Below, piece by piece: positions 15,635-23,529 of a stretch of DNA of 64,000 nt. The stretch comes from Streptomyces sp. ATexAB-D23 (lineage in GTDB: Bacteria; Actinomycetota; Actinomycetes; Streptomycetales; Streptomycetaceae). The stretch is from NCBI RefSeq assembly GCF_000373645.1, contig NZ_KB892013.1, forward strand, positions 124,001 to 188,000. Direction: 5' to 3'. The notes beneath the pieces are model-generated. The model did not search any database, was not told the origin of the DNA, and saw only the letters and a list, made by a program, of their open reading frames with translations. Both the position numbers and the translations under genes were made by a program. Positions within the stretch are counted from its first letter, which is position 1; every line of letters begins with the position of its first letter.

Positions 15635-16446
15635 CGCCCGCCGCCTTGGATGATGTGCTCGACGAGGTCGGCCACCGCGCCGAGCCCGCACGGGCCCACC
15701 ACGATGTCCGCGGCGGCGCGGACCTCCTTGTGCCCGTCGCCGACCGCCGCGCCCAGGCCGGCCGCCCGCACCATGGCGGTGTCGTTGGGGTTGTCACCGA
15801 TGGCCGCGACGCGGTCCATGGGCATGCCCGCCCGCTCGGCGAGCCGGCGTACCGCCACCTCCTTGCCGGCGTTGCCCGGCAGGATCTCCAGATAGGTGTC
15901 CTCCGACTGCAGGAGCCGGGCCGCCGGGCAGTGCCGGGCGGCCAGCCGCTCCAGCGGGCCGAGGCCGGGCCGGTCGGCGATCAGCATCACCTTCGTCGGC
16001 GCCTGCCGTACGGGGTCCTCGCGCAGTTCGATCCGGTCGCGTCCGGCGTACGCGGCCAGTGAGGGGGCCGCCCGCAGGACGTGGGCGTCCCCGCCGGCGA
16101 AGGCCACCGCGCCCACGCCTTCGGGCAGTTCGGGGAGCAGGCTCTCGCACAGGGCGTGCCATGAGGTGCCCAGGTCCAGGTCGAGCAGCCGGGTCCCGGA
16201 CACCGGATCGACGACCCGGGCGCCGTTGTAGACGATCAGCGGTGTGCTCAGGCCGAGTTCCCGGTGGTAGCGGCCCGCGGACACCTCGTTGCGGCCGGTG
16301 GCGACGACCACGGTGCCGCCCAGGTCCTGGTAGCGCCGGAGGGCTTCGGCGCTGCGGGGCACGATCCGCAGGTCGCGGTCGACCAGGGTGCCGTCGAGGT
16401 CGGTGACGATCCACGCGTGGCGCAGGTGCGCGGCGGTCGGTGTCAT
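15631..16446 (-). CDS. HAD-superfamily phosphatase, Cof/type IIB
   Basis: This 271-residue protein has all four HAD motifs: TDLDGTLVD (I, nucleophile and acid/base Asp), ATGR (II), a Lys in APTKVMLI (III) and GDNPNDTAM (IV). The large cap between motifs II and III (IVYNGARVVDPVSG) is the Cof/IIB type. Such enzymes hydrolyse sugar phosphates and related small phosphates. ATG 16446 overlaps the second inositol-phosphatase stop by 4 nt with AGGAG 7 nt upstream. It lies in the middle of the phosphatase block, so an inositol-phosphate or other phosphorylated polyol substrate is likely but unproven. Confidence 0.88.
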   Translation of the reverse strand: MTPTAAHLRHAWIVTDLDGTLVDRDLRIVPRSAEALRRYQDLGGTVVVATGRNEVSAGRYHRELGLSTPLIVYNGARVVDPVSGTRLLDLDLGTSWHALCESLLPELPEGVGAVAFAGGDAHVLRAAPSLAAYAGRDRIELREDPVRQAPTKVMLIADRPGLGPLERLAARHCPAARLLQSEDTYLEILPGNAGKEVAVRRLAERAGMPMDRVAAIGDNPNDTAMVRAAGLGAAVGDGHKEVRAAADIVVGPCGLGAVADLVEHIIQGGGR

Positions 16447-17273
16447 GAGGTGCTCCTCGCGGCCGGGCGGGTGAGATACCAGTCCACGAACTCCCTTGCG
16501 GCGAGCGCTTCGAGGCTCGCCCCGTGCGCGAGGTAACCGGGCTGGTCCCAGCCGCCCTCCCCGGCGAACGACCGGTAGACACCGCCGGAGCGCTGCACCA
16601 GCACCCGGGCGGCGCAGATGTCCCAGGCGTTGACGGATGTGCCCAGAGCCGCGTCGCACCAGCCGGCCGCGACGTGGGCCAGGGTCAGCGCGGCGCTTCC
16701 GGTGCGGCGTACGGTGCCGTAGCGGGCGACGAGTTCACCGAACCTGGGCAGCGTCTGCGGGTCGTTCCACGCCAGTTCCCGGGTGGTGGGGAAACCGGTG
16801 ATGAGCAGGCCGCGGGACTCCTCGCGCACTCCGTCGGGGCGCAGCGGCTCGCCGCCGAGGTAGGCGCCGGTGGCGTCGGCGGTGAAGACGTGTCCGGCCA
16901 CCGGGTCGACGATCGCGCCCGCCACCGGTTCGCCGTCGACCGTGACGCCGATGGAGGTGCAGAAGAAGGCCAGACCGCGCGCGAAGTTGGCGGTCCCGTC
17001 GATGGGGTCGACGTACCAGGCGATGCGGCCGGTGCCGTCCCGGCGGCCGCCTTCCTCGCCGACGACCGTGCTGTCCGGCACGCGCTTGAGCAGCAGCGCG
17101 CGGATCCGCTCCTCGGCGCGCCTGTCGTGCACGGTGACGGGGTCGTGCTCGTCGCGTTTGAAGTCGACCTCCATGGCGCCGCGGAAGGCCGCGACCAGGT
17201 CGGGGGCGACGGCCAGTGCCGCCTCGGTGGCCACCTCGCGCAACCGCACCGAGAGTTCGTCCGTTCCGTTCAT
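16443..17273 (-). CDS. Inositol monophosphatase family protein (second copy)
   Basis: The 276-residue second IMPase-family protein of the operon has VVGEEGG, YVDPIDGTANFARG and NAWDICAARVLVQRSGG, so the metal ligands and catalytic Asp/Thr are intact. ATG 17273 overlaps the HAD stop upstream by 4 nt and has AGGAG in front. Compared with the first copy, the central region and C-terminus differ and there is no obvious recent duplication. Two IMPases next to an importer and an iol operon argue for stepwise removal of the last phosphates from imported inositol phosphates. Histidinol-phosphatase activity is the main alternative. Confidence 0.9.
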   Translation of the reverse strand: MNGTDELSVRLREVATEAALAVAPDLVAAFRGAMEVDFKRDEHDPVTVHDRRAEERIRALLLKRVPDSTVVGEEGGRRDGTGRIAWYVDPIDGTANFARGLAFFCTSIGVTVDGEPVAGAIVDPVAGHVFTADATGAYLGGEPLRPDGVREESRGLLITGFPTTRELAWNDPQTLPRFGELVARYGTVRRTGSAALTLAHVAAGWCDAALGTSVNAWDICAARVLVQRSGGVYRSFAGEGGWDQPGYLAHGASLEALAAREFVDWYLTRPAARSTS

Positions 17274-18073
17274 GCCGCGGTCTCCTGTCCGGCGGTGTGC
17301 CCCGTGTCGTGGCGGGTCAGTGCGGCCCGCAGCAGGCCGAGCAGTTCCCCGCCGTCGGCGACCTCGGCGTCCGGCTGCGGACGGGCCTTCGGGTCGCGGC
17401 GGCCGGCCGGGCGCATCAGGATCGTCGCGCCGGCCCCGGCGCGCATCCCGCACACCACGTCACGGTCGTAGTTGTCGCCGACGTACCAGCAGTCGGCGGG
17501 GTCGACCGACAGGGCGCGGGCGGCCAGGTGGATCATCTCCGGGTCGGGTTTGCGCCGCCCGATCTCGTCGGAGTAGACCTGCACGTCGAGCAGGGGGTGG
17601 GTGCCGAAGCGGCGGGCGAGGTCGCGGTTTAGCGAGCCTACGAGGGTGTTGGAGACGATGCCCGTGCGCACGCCGTGTCCACGGGCGAGCCGCAGCGTCT
17701 CCAGCATGCCCGGGGCCACGGTCTTGTCGCTCTCGGCGAGGATCAGCTCCCGGCACAGCCAGGTCGCCTCCGCGCCGACCAGGGCGCGCGCGGCGGGTGG
17801 CCAGTCGGCGGCTATGAAGTCCTCCCACAGCTCGCGGTGGCCGATCTCGCGGGGCGCGGGAGTGCGGACGTGCCCGTTCTTCCAGGTGCGGTAGGCGGCC
17901 TTGCCTGCCTCGATGTCGGACAGCACGCAGTCGCGGTCGAGGCCGGCCGAGGGGCCGGTCAGCGCGTGTACGCGGGCGGCGAAGTCGGCCATCCGCTCGG
18001 GGTGCTTGACGGACCGCATCAGCACACCGCCGTGGTCCAGCAGTAGCGCCCGCGGGGGGCGGAGCGTCGTCAC
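17270..18073 (-). CDS. HAD-superfamily hydrolase with DHGG motif (paralog A)
   Basis: The 267-residue HAD type-IA protein has motif I LLLDHGGVL (nucleophile Asp13), motif II GIVSN, motif III RRKPDPEMI and motif IV YVGDNYDRDV. The second Asp of the classic DxD is Gly15, as in YihX-type sugar-phosphate phosphatases. GTG 18073 is chosen because GGGAG lies 5 nt upstream and because it aligns exactly with the start of paralog B (12 residues before the nucleophile); ATG 18085 is an alternative. It is clearly paralogous to the gene at 18177-18962. The likely role is an intracellular phosphatase on an imported phosphate ester. Confidence 0.85.
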   Translation of the reverse strand: MTTLRPPRALLLDHGGVLMRSVKHPERMADFAARVHALTGPSAGLDRDCVLSDIEAGKAAYRTWKNGHVRTPAPREIGHRELWEDFIAADWPPAARALVGAEATWLCRELILAESDKTVAPGMLETLRLARGHGVRTGIVSNTLVGSLNRDLARRFGTHPLLDVQVYSDEIGRRKPDPEMIHLAARALSVDPADCWYVGDNYDRDVVCGMRAGAGATILMRPAGRRDPKARPQPDAEVADGGELLGLLRAALTRHDTGHTAGQETAA

Positions 18074-18127
18074 GGGGTCTCCCATCGGGTGGTTCGGTGA
18101 TCAGGAAGGATGCGCGGCGCACGGCCG

Positions 18128-18171
18128 GCCGGCCCGCGCCCCCGGGCGGTGCCGGGGGCCGACGGGCCGGC
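18128..18171 (-). promoter_or_regulatory. Nested stem-loop in the intercistronic gap between the two HAD genes
   Basis: The outer arms GCCGGCCCG (18128-18136) and CGGGCCGGC (18163-18171) are perfect. Inside them is a second 8-bp stem (GCCCCCGG/CCGGGGGC). This is the only sizeable gap (103 bp) within the operon apart from the one after the binding protein, where the same outer arms recur. It may attenuate or stabilise parts of the transcript. Confidence 0.5.
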
Positions 18172-18176
18172 TGCCG

Positions 18177-18962
18177 TCATCGGGCCTGCGGGGCCGCTGC
18201 CCCGAGGAGCAGTGCGCGCAGTCCGTCCGGGTCGGCGACGACGGCGTCGGGCTCGGCCTGGACGACGTAGGGGCGGTCGTAGGTGCCGCGGGCCTCCATC
18301 AGGACGGTGGCGCCGGCCCCGGCGCGCCTGCCGCACAGCACGTCGCGGTCGTAGTTGTCGCCGACGTACCAGCAGCCGGCCGGGTCGGTGTTCAGGGCGC
18401 GGGCGGCGATGCGGATCATCTCGGGGTTGGGTTTGCGGACGGCGACCTCGTCGCTGTAGACCTGCACCGCCACCCGCTTGTCGAGGCCGTGTTCGGCCAT
18501 GTAGTCGCGGTGCACCGATCCGGCGAGGGCGTTGGAGACGATGCCGACGGCGATGCCGAGGTCGTCGCAGGTGTCGAGGAGTTCGGACATGCCGGAGCGG
18601 GTGGCGCGGTCCTGCTTGAGTTCGCCGAGCCGGTGGCAGAGCGGATCGGCGTGCGCGGTCACCCAGGCGAGTGCCGCGGGCGGCCAGTCCGCGGCGACGA
18701 ATTCGCTCCAGTAGCGCTGGTGGGTCATCTCCTCGGGTGCGGCCGGCCGGCTCATCGCGTTCTTCCAGTGCGAGTCGGCGGCCGAGCCCGCCCTGAGGTC
18801 CGCCTCGATGTGGTCGACGCTCAGTTCGTGGCAGCCGGCCGCGCTGAGTGCGGTGTGCAGTTCGGTGGCGAGTTCGTGCGCCCAGGCGGGCCGGTTGGTC
18901 GTGGCGACGACCACCCCGCCGAAGTCGAGCAGGAGGGCTGTGGGTCGGGTCAGCTGGCCCAT
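18177..18962 (-). CDS. HAD-superfamily hydrolase with DFGG motif (paralog B)
   Basis: The 261-residue protein is paralogous to the neighbour at 17270-18073: motif I LLLDFGGVV, motif II GIVSNAL, motif III VRKPNPEMI, motif IV CWYVGDNYDRDVLCG, and shared cap text (FVAADWPPAALAWV against FIAADWPPAARALV). The D+2 residue is again Gly. ATG 18962 overlaps the end of the ATPase gene by 13 nt, with AAGGAG about 11 nt upstream. Being coupled to a transporter ATPase suggests it processes the imported compound. The duplication may give two steps of one dephosphorylation series. Confidence 0.87.
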   Translation of the reverse strand: MGQLTRPTALLLDFGGVVVATTNRPAWAHELATELHTALSAAGCHELSVDHIEADLRAGSAADSHWKNAMSRPAAPEEMTHQRYWSEFVAADWPPAALAWVTAHADPLCHRLGELKQDRATRSGMSELLDTCDDLGIAVGIVSNALAGSVHRDYMAEHGLDKRVAVQVYSDEVAVRKPNPEMIRIAARALNTDPAGCWYVGDNYDRDVLCGRRAGAGATVLMEARGTYDRPYVVQAEPDAVVADPDGLRALLLGAAAPQAR

Positions 18963-20092
18963 GTGGCGGTGTTCTCCTTCGTGAGTGCGGCGTCGGCCGC
19001 TTCGTCGGGCAGCCGGTCCCCCGACGCGTCGAACAGGTGCAGGTCGCTCGTGCGGACAGCGCAGCGCACGGCCGTTCCCGGGGCGGCGCACACGTCGGAG
19101 TACGAGACGAGGTACAGCTCGGTGTCCCCGGCGCTCACCAGTACGGTCCAGCTGGATCCGGTGGGCAGCGCGGTCTTCACGGTGGCGTCGAAGACGAGGG
19201 CCCCCGCGGGCGGCCGGTCCCCCTCGTCCAGGAGCCGCAGGTTCTCGGGGCGGGCGCCGATGGTGGCGAGCCGGCCGGTGAGGTCGGGGCGTTCGGCCAG
19301 GACCCGGTCGCGGGCGGTCTCGGTGAAGGCGTCGCCCCCGGCCTCGAAGAGGTTCATCGGGGGGCTGCCGACGAAGCGGGCGACGAAGGTGTTGGCCGGC
19401 CGGTTGTAGACCTCCATGGGCGGGGCCATCTGCTGGACGAGCCCCTTGTTCATCACCACGACGTGGGTGGCCATGGTCATGGCCTCCAACTGGTCGTGGG
19501 TGACGAAGACGATGGTGTGGCCGGTCTCGTCGTGGATGCGCTTGAGCTCGGCCCGCATGTCCAGCCGGAGCTGGGCGTCGAGATTGGAGAGCGGTTCGTC
19601 GAGCAGCAGTACGTTCGGGTTGACGGCGAGCATGCGGGCGAGGGACACGCGCTGCTGCTGGCCGCCGGAGAGCTGGGCGGGGTAGCGGTCGGCGGCCCAC
19701 TCGATCTGCATCATCTTCAGCGCGGCGGCGGCGCGTTCGGTGCGCTCGGCCGCCTTGACCTTGCGGACCCGCAGGCCGAACTCGACGTTCTTGGCGACTG
19801 TCAGGTGCGGCCAGAGCGCGTAGTTCTGGAAGACGAGGCCCATGCCGCGCTTCTCCGGCGGGACGAAGACGCCGTCGATGGTGGAGTCCATGATGCGTCC
19901 GCCGACGGTGATGGTGCCGGCGTTGAGCGACTCCAGCCCGGAGATCATGCGCAGGGTGGTGGTCTTGCCGCACCCGGAGGGGCCGAGCAGGCACGTGAAC
20001 GAGCCGTCGGGGATCTCCAGGTCCAGGTTGTCGACCGCGGGCGGTCCGGAGCCGTAGCTCTTGCGCACCGCCGAGAGTGTGATGGTCGGCAT
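18950..20092 (-). CDS. ABC transporter ATP-binding protein, PotA/FbpC-type
   Basis: The 380-residue ATPase shows Walker A GPSGCGKTT (residues 37-45), the signature LSGGQQQR (141-148), Walker B LLLDEPLSNLDA (from 162), and the switch His in VFVTHDQLEA. A C-terminal TOBE-like regulatory domain follows (IGARPENLRLL). It energises uptake through the fused permease just upstream. ATG 20092 lies 7 nt after the permease stop. Family members serve ferric iron, polyamine, thiamine, phosphonate and hexose-phosphate importers; the substrate here must be inferred from the binding protein and operon. Confidence 0.94.
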   Translation of the reverse strand: MPTITLSAVRKSYGSGPPAVDNLDLEIPDGSFTCLLGPSGCGKTTTLRMISGLESLNAGTITVGGRIMDSTIDGVFVPPEKRGMGLVFQNYALWPHLTVAKNVEFGLRVRKVKAAERTERAAAALKMMQIEWAADRYPAQLSGGQQQRVSLARMLAVNPNVLLLDEPLSNLDAQLRLDMRAELKRIHDETGHTIVFVTHDQLEAMTMATHVVVMNKGLVQQMAPPMEVYNRPANTFVARFVGSPPMNLFEAGGDAFTETARDRVLAERPDLTGRLATIGARPENLRLLDEGDRPPAGALVFDATVKTALPTGSSWTVLVSAGDTELYLVSYSDVCAAPGTAVRCAVRTSDLHLFDASGDRLPDEAADAALTKENTATWAS

Positions 20093-20099
20093 GACGTCT

Positions 20100-21953
20100 T
20101 CAGCCTCCGAGTCCGGACGACAGGTTGGTCTTGGTCAGGCGCTGGGTGAGGTAGGTGGCGAGGAAGGAGACCAGGGCGATGACGAGCACCACCGCGTTGG
20201 CCATCTGGTCGTAGGCGTAGTCGACGAGGTTGATCGACAGGGTGGTCAGCAGCTGGGTGCCGGTGGTGGTGAGCATGATGACGATGCTCAGTTCCTTCAG
20301 GCCCGAGATGAACGGCAGGATCACGCCGGTGGTCAGGGCACCGCGCTGGATCGGGATGATGATCTTGCGCAGCCGGGTGAACCAGCCGGCCCCGGATATC
20401 TGCGCGGCCTCCTCGGGTTCCCGGCCGAGCTGTGTCATGGCGCTGATGCCCGAACGCGAGGCGTAGGGCAGGTGGGTGACGGCCAGGACGAGCACCAGCA
20501 GGCTGACCGAGCCGTACAGGGCGGGGATCGGTCCGCGGCGTACGGCGAACAGGGAGAGGAAGGCCGCCGCGAAGGCGATGCCCGGCACCATGTACGGCAG
20601 AAAGCTGATCTGCCGCAGGAGCGAGCCGATTCTGCTGCCGCCGGCGCGGACCACGACGTAGCCGACGAGGAGTCCCACGACACCGCAGATGAGTGAGGCG
20701 AGGCCGACGATGCGCAGACTGTTCCACGCGGCTTCGTAGAGTTCGCTGCCGCGCAGCACGCCGTGCGGGAAGCCGGGGGCACCCGAGAGGTGGGAGCCGA
20801 TCCAGTACTTGAGGGTGAAGTTGTCGGCGCGGAAGACGCCGGGCGTCTTGGTGACCGTCGACAGGGCGAGGGTGGCCACCGGTATGACGACGCCCGCGGT
20901 GAACACGGCCAGCGCGGCGCCGAGTGCGGGCCAGCGCCAGCGCCCGAGGGCGGCCACCCGGTCCATGGCGCCCTTCCCGCCCACCGTAATGAACCGTTTC
21001 TGCTCCCTGGCGAGCCGGGTGTCGAGGAGGATCACCAGCACCCCGATGACCACGATGACCGCGGTCAGCACGGCGGTGACGCCGCGCTGGTGGCTGTTGA
21101 CGGCCCGGAACAGCGAGGTGGAGAGCAGGCTGTAGTCGACGGGCAGGCCCAGGATGTAGGGCGTGCCGAAGGTGCCGAGGATCCGGCCGAAGACCAGCAG
21201 GACCGAGGAGGACAGCGACGGCAGCATCAGCGGGAGGGTGATCCGGCCGGCGACCGTGCGGCGGCCGGCACCCAGGATGCGCGCGGAGTCCTCCAGCTGG
21301 CTGTCGATGCGGCGCAGCGCGTTGCCGAAGAGCAGGAGGACGAACGGGTAGTAGTGCAGGCCGAGGCAGAGGATGATCGGTACCTGGCCGTACGCCAGCC
21401 AGTTGGGCGTGTGTACGCCCCACGACTCCAGGATGCCGATCTGTCCGCCGGAGGAGTCGTTCTTGAAGAGCGCCAGCCAGGCCAGCGCGAAGGTCCAGGA
21501 CGGCAGCATGTACGGCACGACGAGCGCGGTGGACAGCCACTTGCGGCCCACCACGTTGGTGCGGGTCAGCAGCCAGGCCATGGAACCACCGAGCAGCACG
21601 GCCACGACCGTGACCCCGAGTGCCACCACGACGGTGTGCAGCAGGGGCTGCCAGAACAGCATCTTGGCCACCGGCGAGCGGAAGACCCGCCAGAAGTAGT
21701 AGCTGGTGAGGCTGCCGGGTGTCTGCCGGGCCTGGCTCTCGTCGCCGTACTGCACCTGCGTGGAGTCGGAGAGCACCGCGATCAGCGGCGCGAGGACCAG
21801 GTAGAGGAGGGCGATGACGAGCAGGACGCCCAGAAGGTGCGTCGGCTCGTGCCGTAGGACGCTCAGCCGGTAGCGCAGTCGGCTGAGCCGGGTCCCCGCC
21901 GGCCCGTCTTCTTCGGGTGGGGCGGTGTCTGGTGAACGGGTGGCGGCGGCCAT
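20100..21953 (-). CDS. ABC transporter permease with two fused permease domains (FbpB/AfuB-type)
   Basis: The 617-residue protein comprises two consecutive BPD-transport domains, about 12 membrane segments in total. Each has an EAA-like loop (SQLEDSARILGAGRRTVAGRI and EPEEAAQISGAGWFTRLRKI). The single-chain double permease is characteristic of Fbp/Afu/ThiP-type importers. ATG 21953 has GGAG upstream. It follows the binding-protein gene after a 72-bp gap that contains a stem-loop. Because AfuABC of this class is known to import hexose phosphates, a phosphorylated polyol is a reasonable substrate; ferric iron is the alternative. Confidence 0.93.
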   Translation of the reverse strand: MAAATRSPDTAPPEEDGPAGTRLSRLRYRLSVLRHEPTHLLGVLLVIALLYLVLAPLIAVLSDSTQVQYGDESQARQTPGSLTSYYFWRVFRSPVAKMLFWQPLLHTVVVALGVTVVAVLLGGSMAWLLTRTNVVGRKWLSTALVVPYMLPSWTFALAWLALFKNDSSGGQIGILESWGVHTPNWLAYGQVPIILCLGLHYYPFVLLLFGNALRRIDSQLEDSARILGAGRRTVAGRITLPLMLPSLSSSVLLVFGRILGTFGTPYILGLPVDYSLLSTSLFRAVNSHQRGVTAVLTAVIVVIGVLVILLDTRLAREQKRFITVGGKGAMDRVAALGRWRWPALGAALAVFTAGVVIPVATLALSTVTKTPGVFRADNFTLKYWIGSHLSGAPGFPHGVLRGSELYEAAWNSLRIVGLASLICGVVGLLVGYVVVRAGGSRIGSLLRQISFLPYMVPGIAFAAAFLSLFAVRRGPIPALYGSVSLLVLVLAVTHLPYASRSGISAMTQLGREPEEAAQISGAGWFTRLRKIIIPIQRGALTTGVILPFISGLKELSIVIMLTTTGTQLLTTLSINLVDYAYDQMANAVVLVIALVSFLATYLTQRLTKTNLSSGLGG

Positions 21954-21990
21954 ACGCGGTTCTCCGTAACGTGTCCGTGTCCGTGTGCGG

Positions 21991-22019
21991 GCCGGCCCGG
22001 TCCGGGCGGACGGGCCGGC
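21991..22019 (-). promoter_or_regulatory. Stem-loop between binding-protein and permease genes
   Basis: Perfect 9-bp arms GCCGGCCCG (21991-21999) and CGGGCCGGC (22011-22019) with an 11-nt loop. The arms are identical to those at 18128/18163. Such hairpins after binding-protein genes commonly protect or attenuate the mRNA so the receptor is made in excess. Confidence 0.5.
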
Positions 22020-22025
22020 GGTCGA

Positions 22026-23234
22026 TCAGCCGTGGTTGAGGCGCCAGAGGTCCTGCGTCGGCTGGAGGTTGTCGAAGTCGCTGCTGAGCCCGGCCGGATC
22101 GAAGACGAAGAGCTGCTTGTTCCAGTCGGTGAGGCCCTCCGGCATGACGGAGCCCTGCTTCAGCGTCGGGTTGCCGGGGACGCCGCCGGTGCCCAGCTGG
22201 GTGTCCACGCCGTCCTGCGTGAGCATGAAGTACACGAACAGCTTCGCCGCGGCGGGGTGCTCGGTCTTGGCGGCGACGGCCGCGTACTTCGGGTACTGGT
22301 ATCCGGCCCAGGGCTGCATCCCGGCGCAGACCCGCATGCTGTAGTTCTTGTCCTTCACGTCACGGAACTTCGCGTTGGACACGAGCGCGACGCGGTCCTT
22401 CGTCTGGTTCGGGGAGGCGACCGCGGCTGCGGCGTCGTCGTCGGACGAGGTGAGGATCGGGTTGTTCTTGGCCAGTGCCTTGATCCAGGCTTCCCCGGCC
22501 GAGTCCCCGGAGGGCAGTTCCTTCCCGTACTTCGTCTTGTACGCCTGCCGCAGCTGGGTGTCTCCGCCGGCCTTCAGCTGGTTGAAGAACTCGACGATGT
22601 TGGGCTTGCCCAGCGGGTCCTGCATGGCGACCTTGCCCTTCCAGGCGGGGTCGGCCAGGTCCCAGATGTTGTTCACCGGACAGCCCTTGGGGAACAGCTT
22701 GGGGTTGTAGATCCACATGTTGCCCTTGGACAGGATCTGCAGGGGGCTCTGCCGGGCGGCGGGGATGTCCTGGGCGAGGCTGCCGGGTATCCAGGTGTAG
22801 ACGACCTTCTGTGCCAGCAACTGGCCGACGAGTGAGGGCCCGTCCTCGTAGAAGGTGGCGTCGATGGTGACGTTTCCGGCCTGGTTCTCCCGGGTCATCT
22901 TCTCCAGGGTGTCGCCGACCTTGCTCTTGACTCCTGTGGCCTTGATGCCGTACTCGGCGGTGAAGGCCGCGGCGGTCTTGGTGATGTCACCGGTGCTGTC
23001 GTAGACGGTGACGCTGCCCTCCTTCTTCGCCTCGGCGACGAGCGCGTCCAGGTCGAAGTCGGCGTCGATCTGCGGCTTCGCGCTCGCCTTGGCTTCGGCG
23101 TCCCCACCGGCCGGGGCGCTGGACGGCGCGCAGGCCGCGGCGGCGCCGAGCGCACCCGCGAGGGCGAGGGATACGGCGATGCGCCGACGTCGGCCGCCGG
23201 ACCGGGCGACGGCTCCGAAAGAAAAGCTGGGCAT
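22026..23234 (-). CDS. Extracellular solute-binding lipoprotein, AfuA/FbpA-like
   Basis: The 402-residue receptor has an Arg-rich n-region, a hydrophobic core and a lipobox ending in Cys35 (GAAAACAPSS). The fold is that of class-II ferric/phosphosugar binding proteins: GSVTVYDSTGD, VEFFNQLKAGGD, AVAAKTEHPAAAKLFVYFML and GGVPGNP. No adjacent Tyr-Tyr pair, the usual iron ligand of FbpA, is present anywhere, which argues against simple Fe3+ binding. GGGAGG precedes ATG 23234. It is the first gene of the importer-phosphatase-mgtC operon and lies opposite the phytase gene, so an inositol phosphate made by the phytase is the favoured ligand (inference). Confidence 0.9.
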   Translation of the reverse strand: MPSFSFGAVARSGGRRRRIAVSLALAGALGAAAACAPSSAPAGGDAEAKASAKPQIDADFDLDALVAEAKKEGSVTVYDSTGDITKTAAAFTAEYGIKATGVKSKVGDTLEKMTRENQAGNVTIDATFYEDGPSLVGQLLAQKVVYTWIPGSLAQDIPAARQSPLQILSKGNMWIYNPKLFPKGCPVNNIWDLADPAWKGKVAMQDPLGKPNIVEFFNQLKAGGDTQLRQAYKTKYGKELPSGDSAGEAWIKALAKNNPILTSSDDDAAAAVASPNQTKDRVALVSNAKFRDVKDKNYSMRVCAGMQPWAGYQYPKYAAVAAKTEHPAAAKLFVYFMLTQDGVDTQLGTGGVPGNPTLKQGSVMPEGLTDWNKQLFVFDPAGLSSDFDNLQPTQDLWRLNHG

Positions 23235-23348
23235 GGTGTGACCTCCCGCGGTGTCCCGGGGGATTCCGGGCTCGAATGGCGTGGTCCGAGGCCAGCGAGC
23301 ACCGCTCGGCGACCTGATGCCCGACAGCTTCGACCTGCCCGAAGGACT

Positions 23349-23360
23349 ATGTCAAGACAT
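23349..23360. promoter_or_regulatory. Operator palindrome ATGTC-AA-GACAT upstream of the importer operon
   Basis: The arms ATGTC and GACAT are perfect inverted repeats. On the minus strand the right half reads TTGACAT and so doubles as the -35 box for the binding-protein gene, a placement suited to repression. It is the best match to the motif shared with 13251-13262, 27640-27651 and 23462-23473. Confidence 0.6.
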
Positions 23361-23376
23361 CAGCATGAAAACAGAA

Positions 23377-23417
23377 CACGCGGTGTTCACCGCGTGGCAA
23401 CCTGTTGGCCATCTCCC
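23377..23417. promoter_or_regulatory. 20-bp palindrome with PHO-box-like repeats between phytase and importer
   Basis: Perfect 9-bp arms CACGCGGTG (23377-23385) and CACCGCGTG (23388-23396) flank TT. Overlapping this, 11-nt-spaced units begin GTTCACC (23385), GGCAACC (23396) and GGCCATC (23407); the first equals the core of Streptomyces PhoP boxes, the others are degenerate. It may be a PhoP site or another regulator's dyad. Confidence 0.4.
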
Positions 23418-23461
23418 CTCCGGCCGGAGAGGAATGACGCACCGTTGACGCGCCTCTTTAT

Positions 23462-23473
23462 TTGTCAGCACAT
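23462..23473. promoter_or_regulatory. Weak copy of the shared operator in the phytase leader
   Basis: TTGTC-AG-CACAT differs from the WTGTC-NN-GACAW pattern by one base in the right arm. It lies 57 nt before the phytase start, just upstream of a TATGTA that could be a -10 box. Confidence 0.4.
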
Positions 23474-23529
23474 TCTTATGTAAGGTCCGTCCCCATCGAT
23501 GCGTGACCCACTTCCGTCAAGGAGGAACC

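Noticed and set aside
22026-23234. Plain ferric-iron binding protein (FbpA)
   Set aside because: Not fully excluded, but the adjacent Tyr-Tyr iron ligands are missing and the operon is dominated by phosphatases rather than iron or siderophore genes.
23377-23396. The 20-bp palindrome as a transcription terminator
   Set aside because: It lies between divergent genes, upstream of both, where an operator is more sensible than a terminator.
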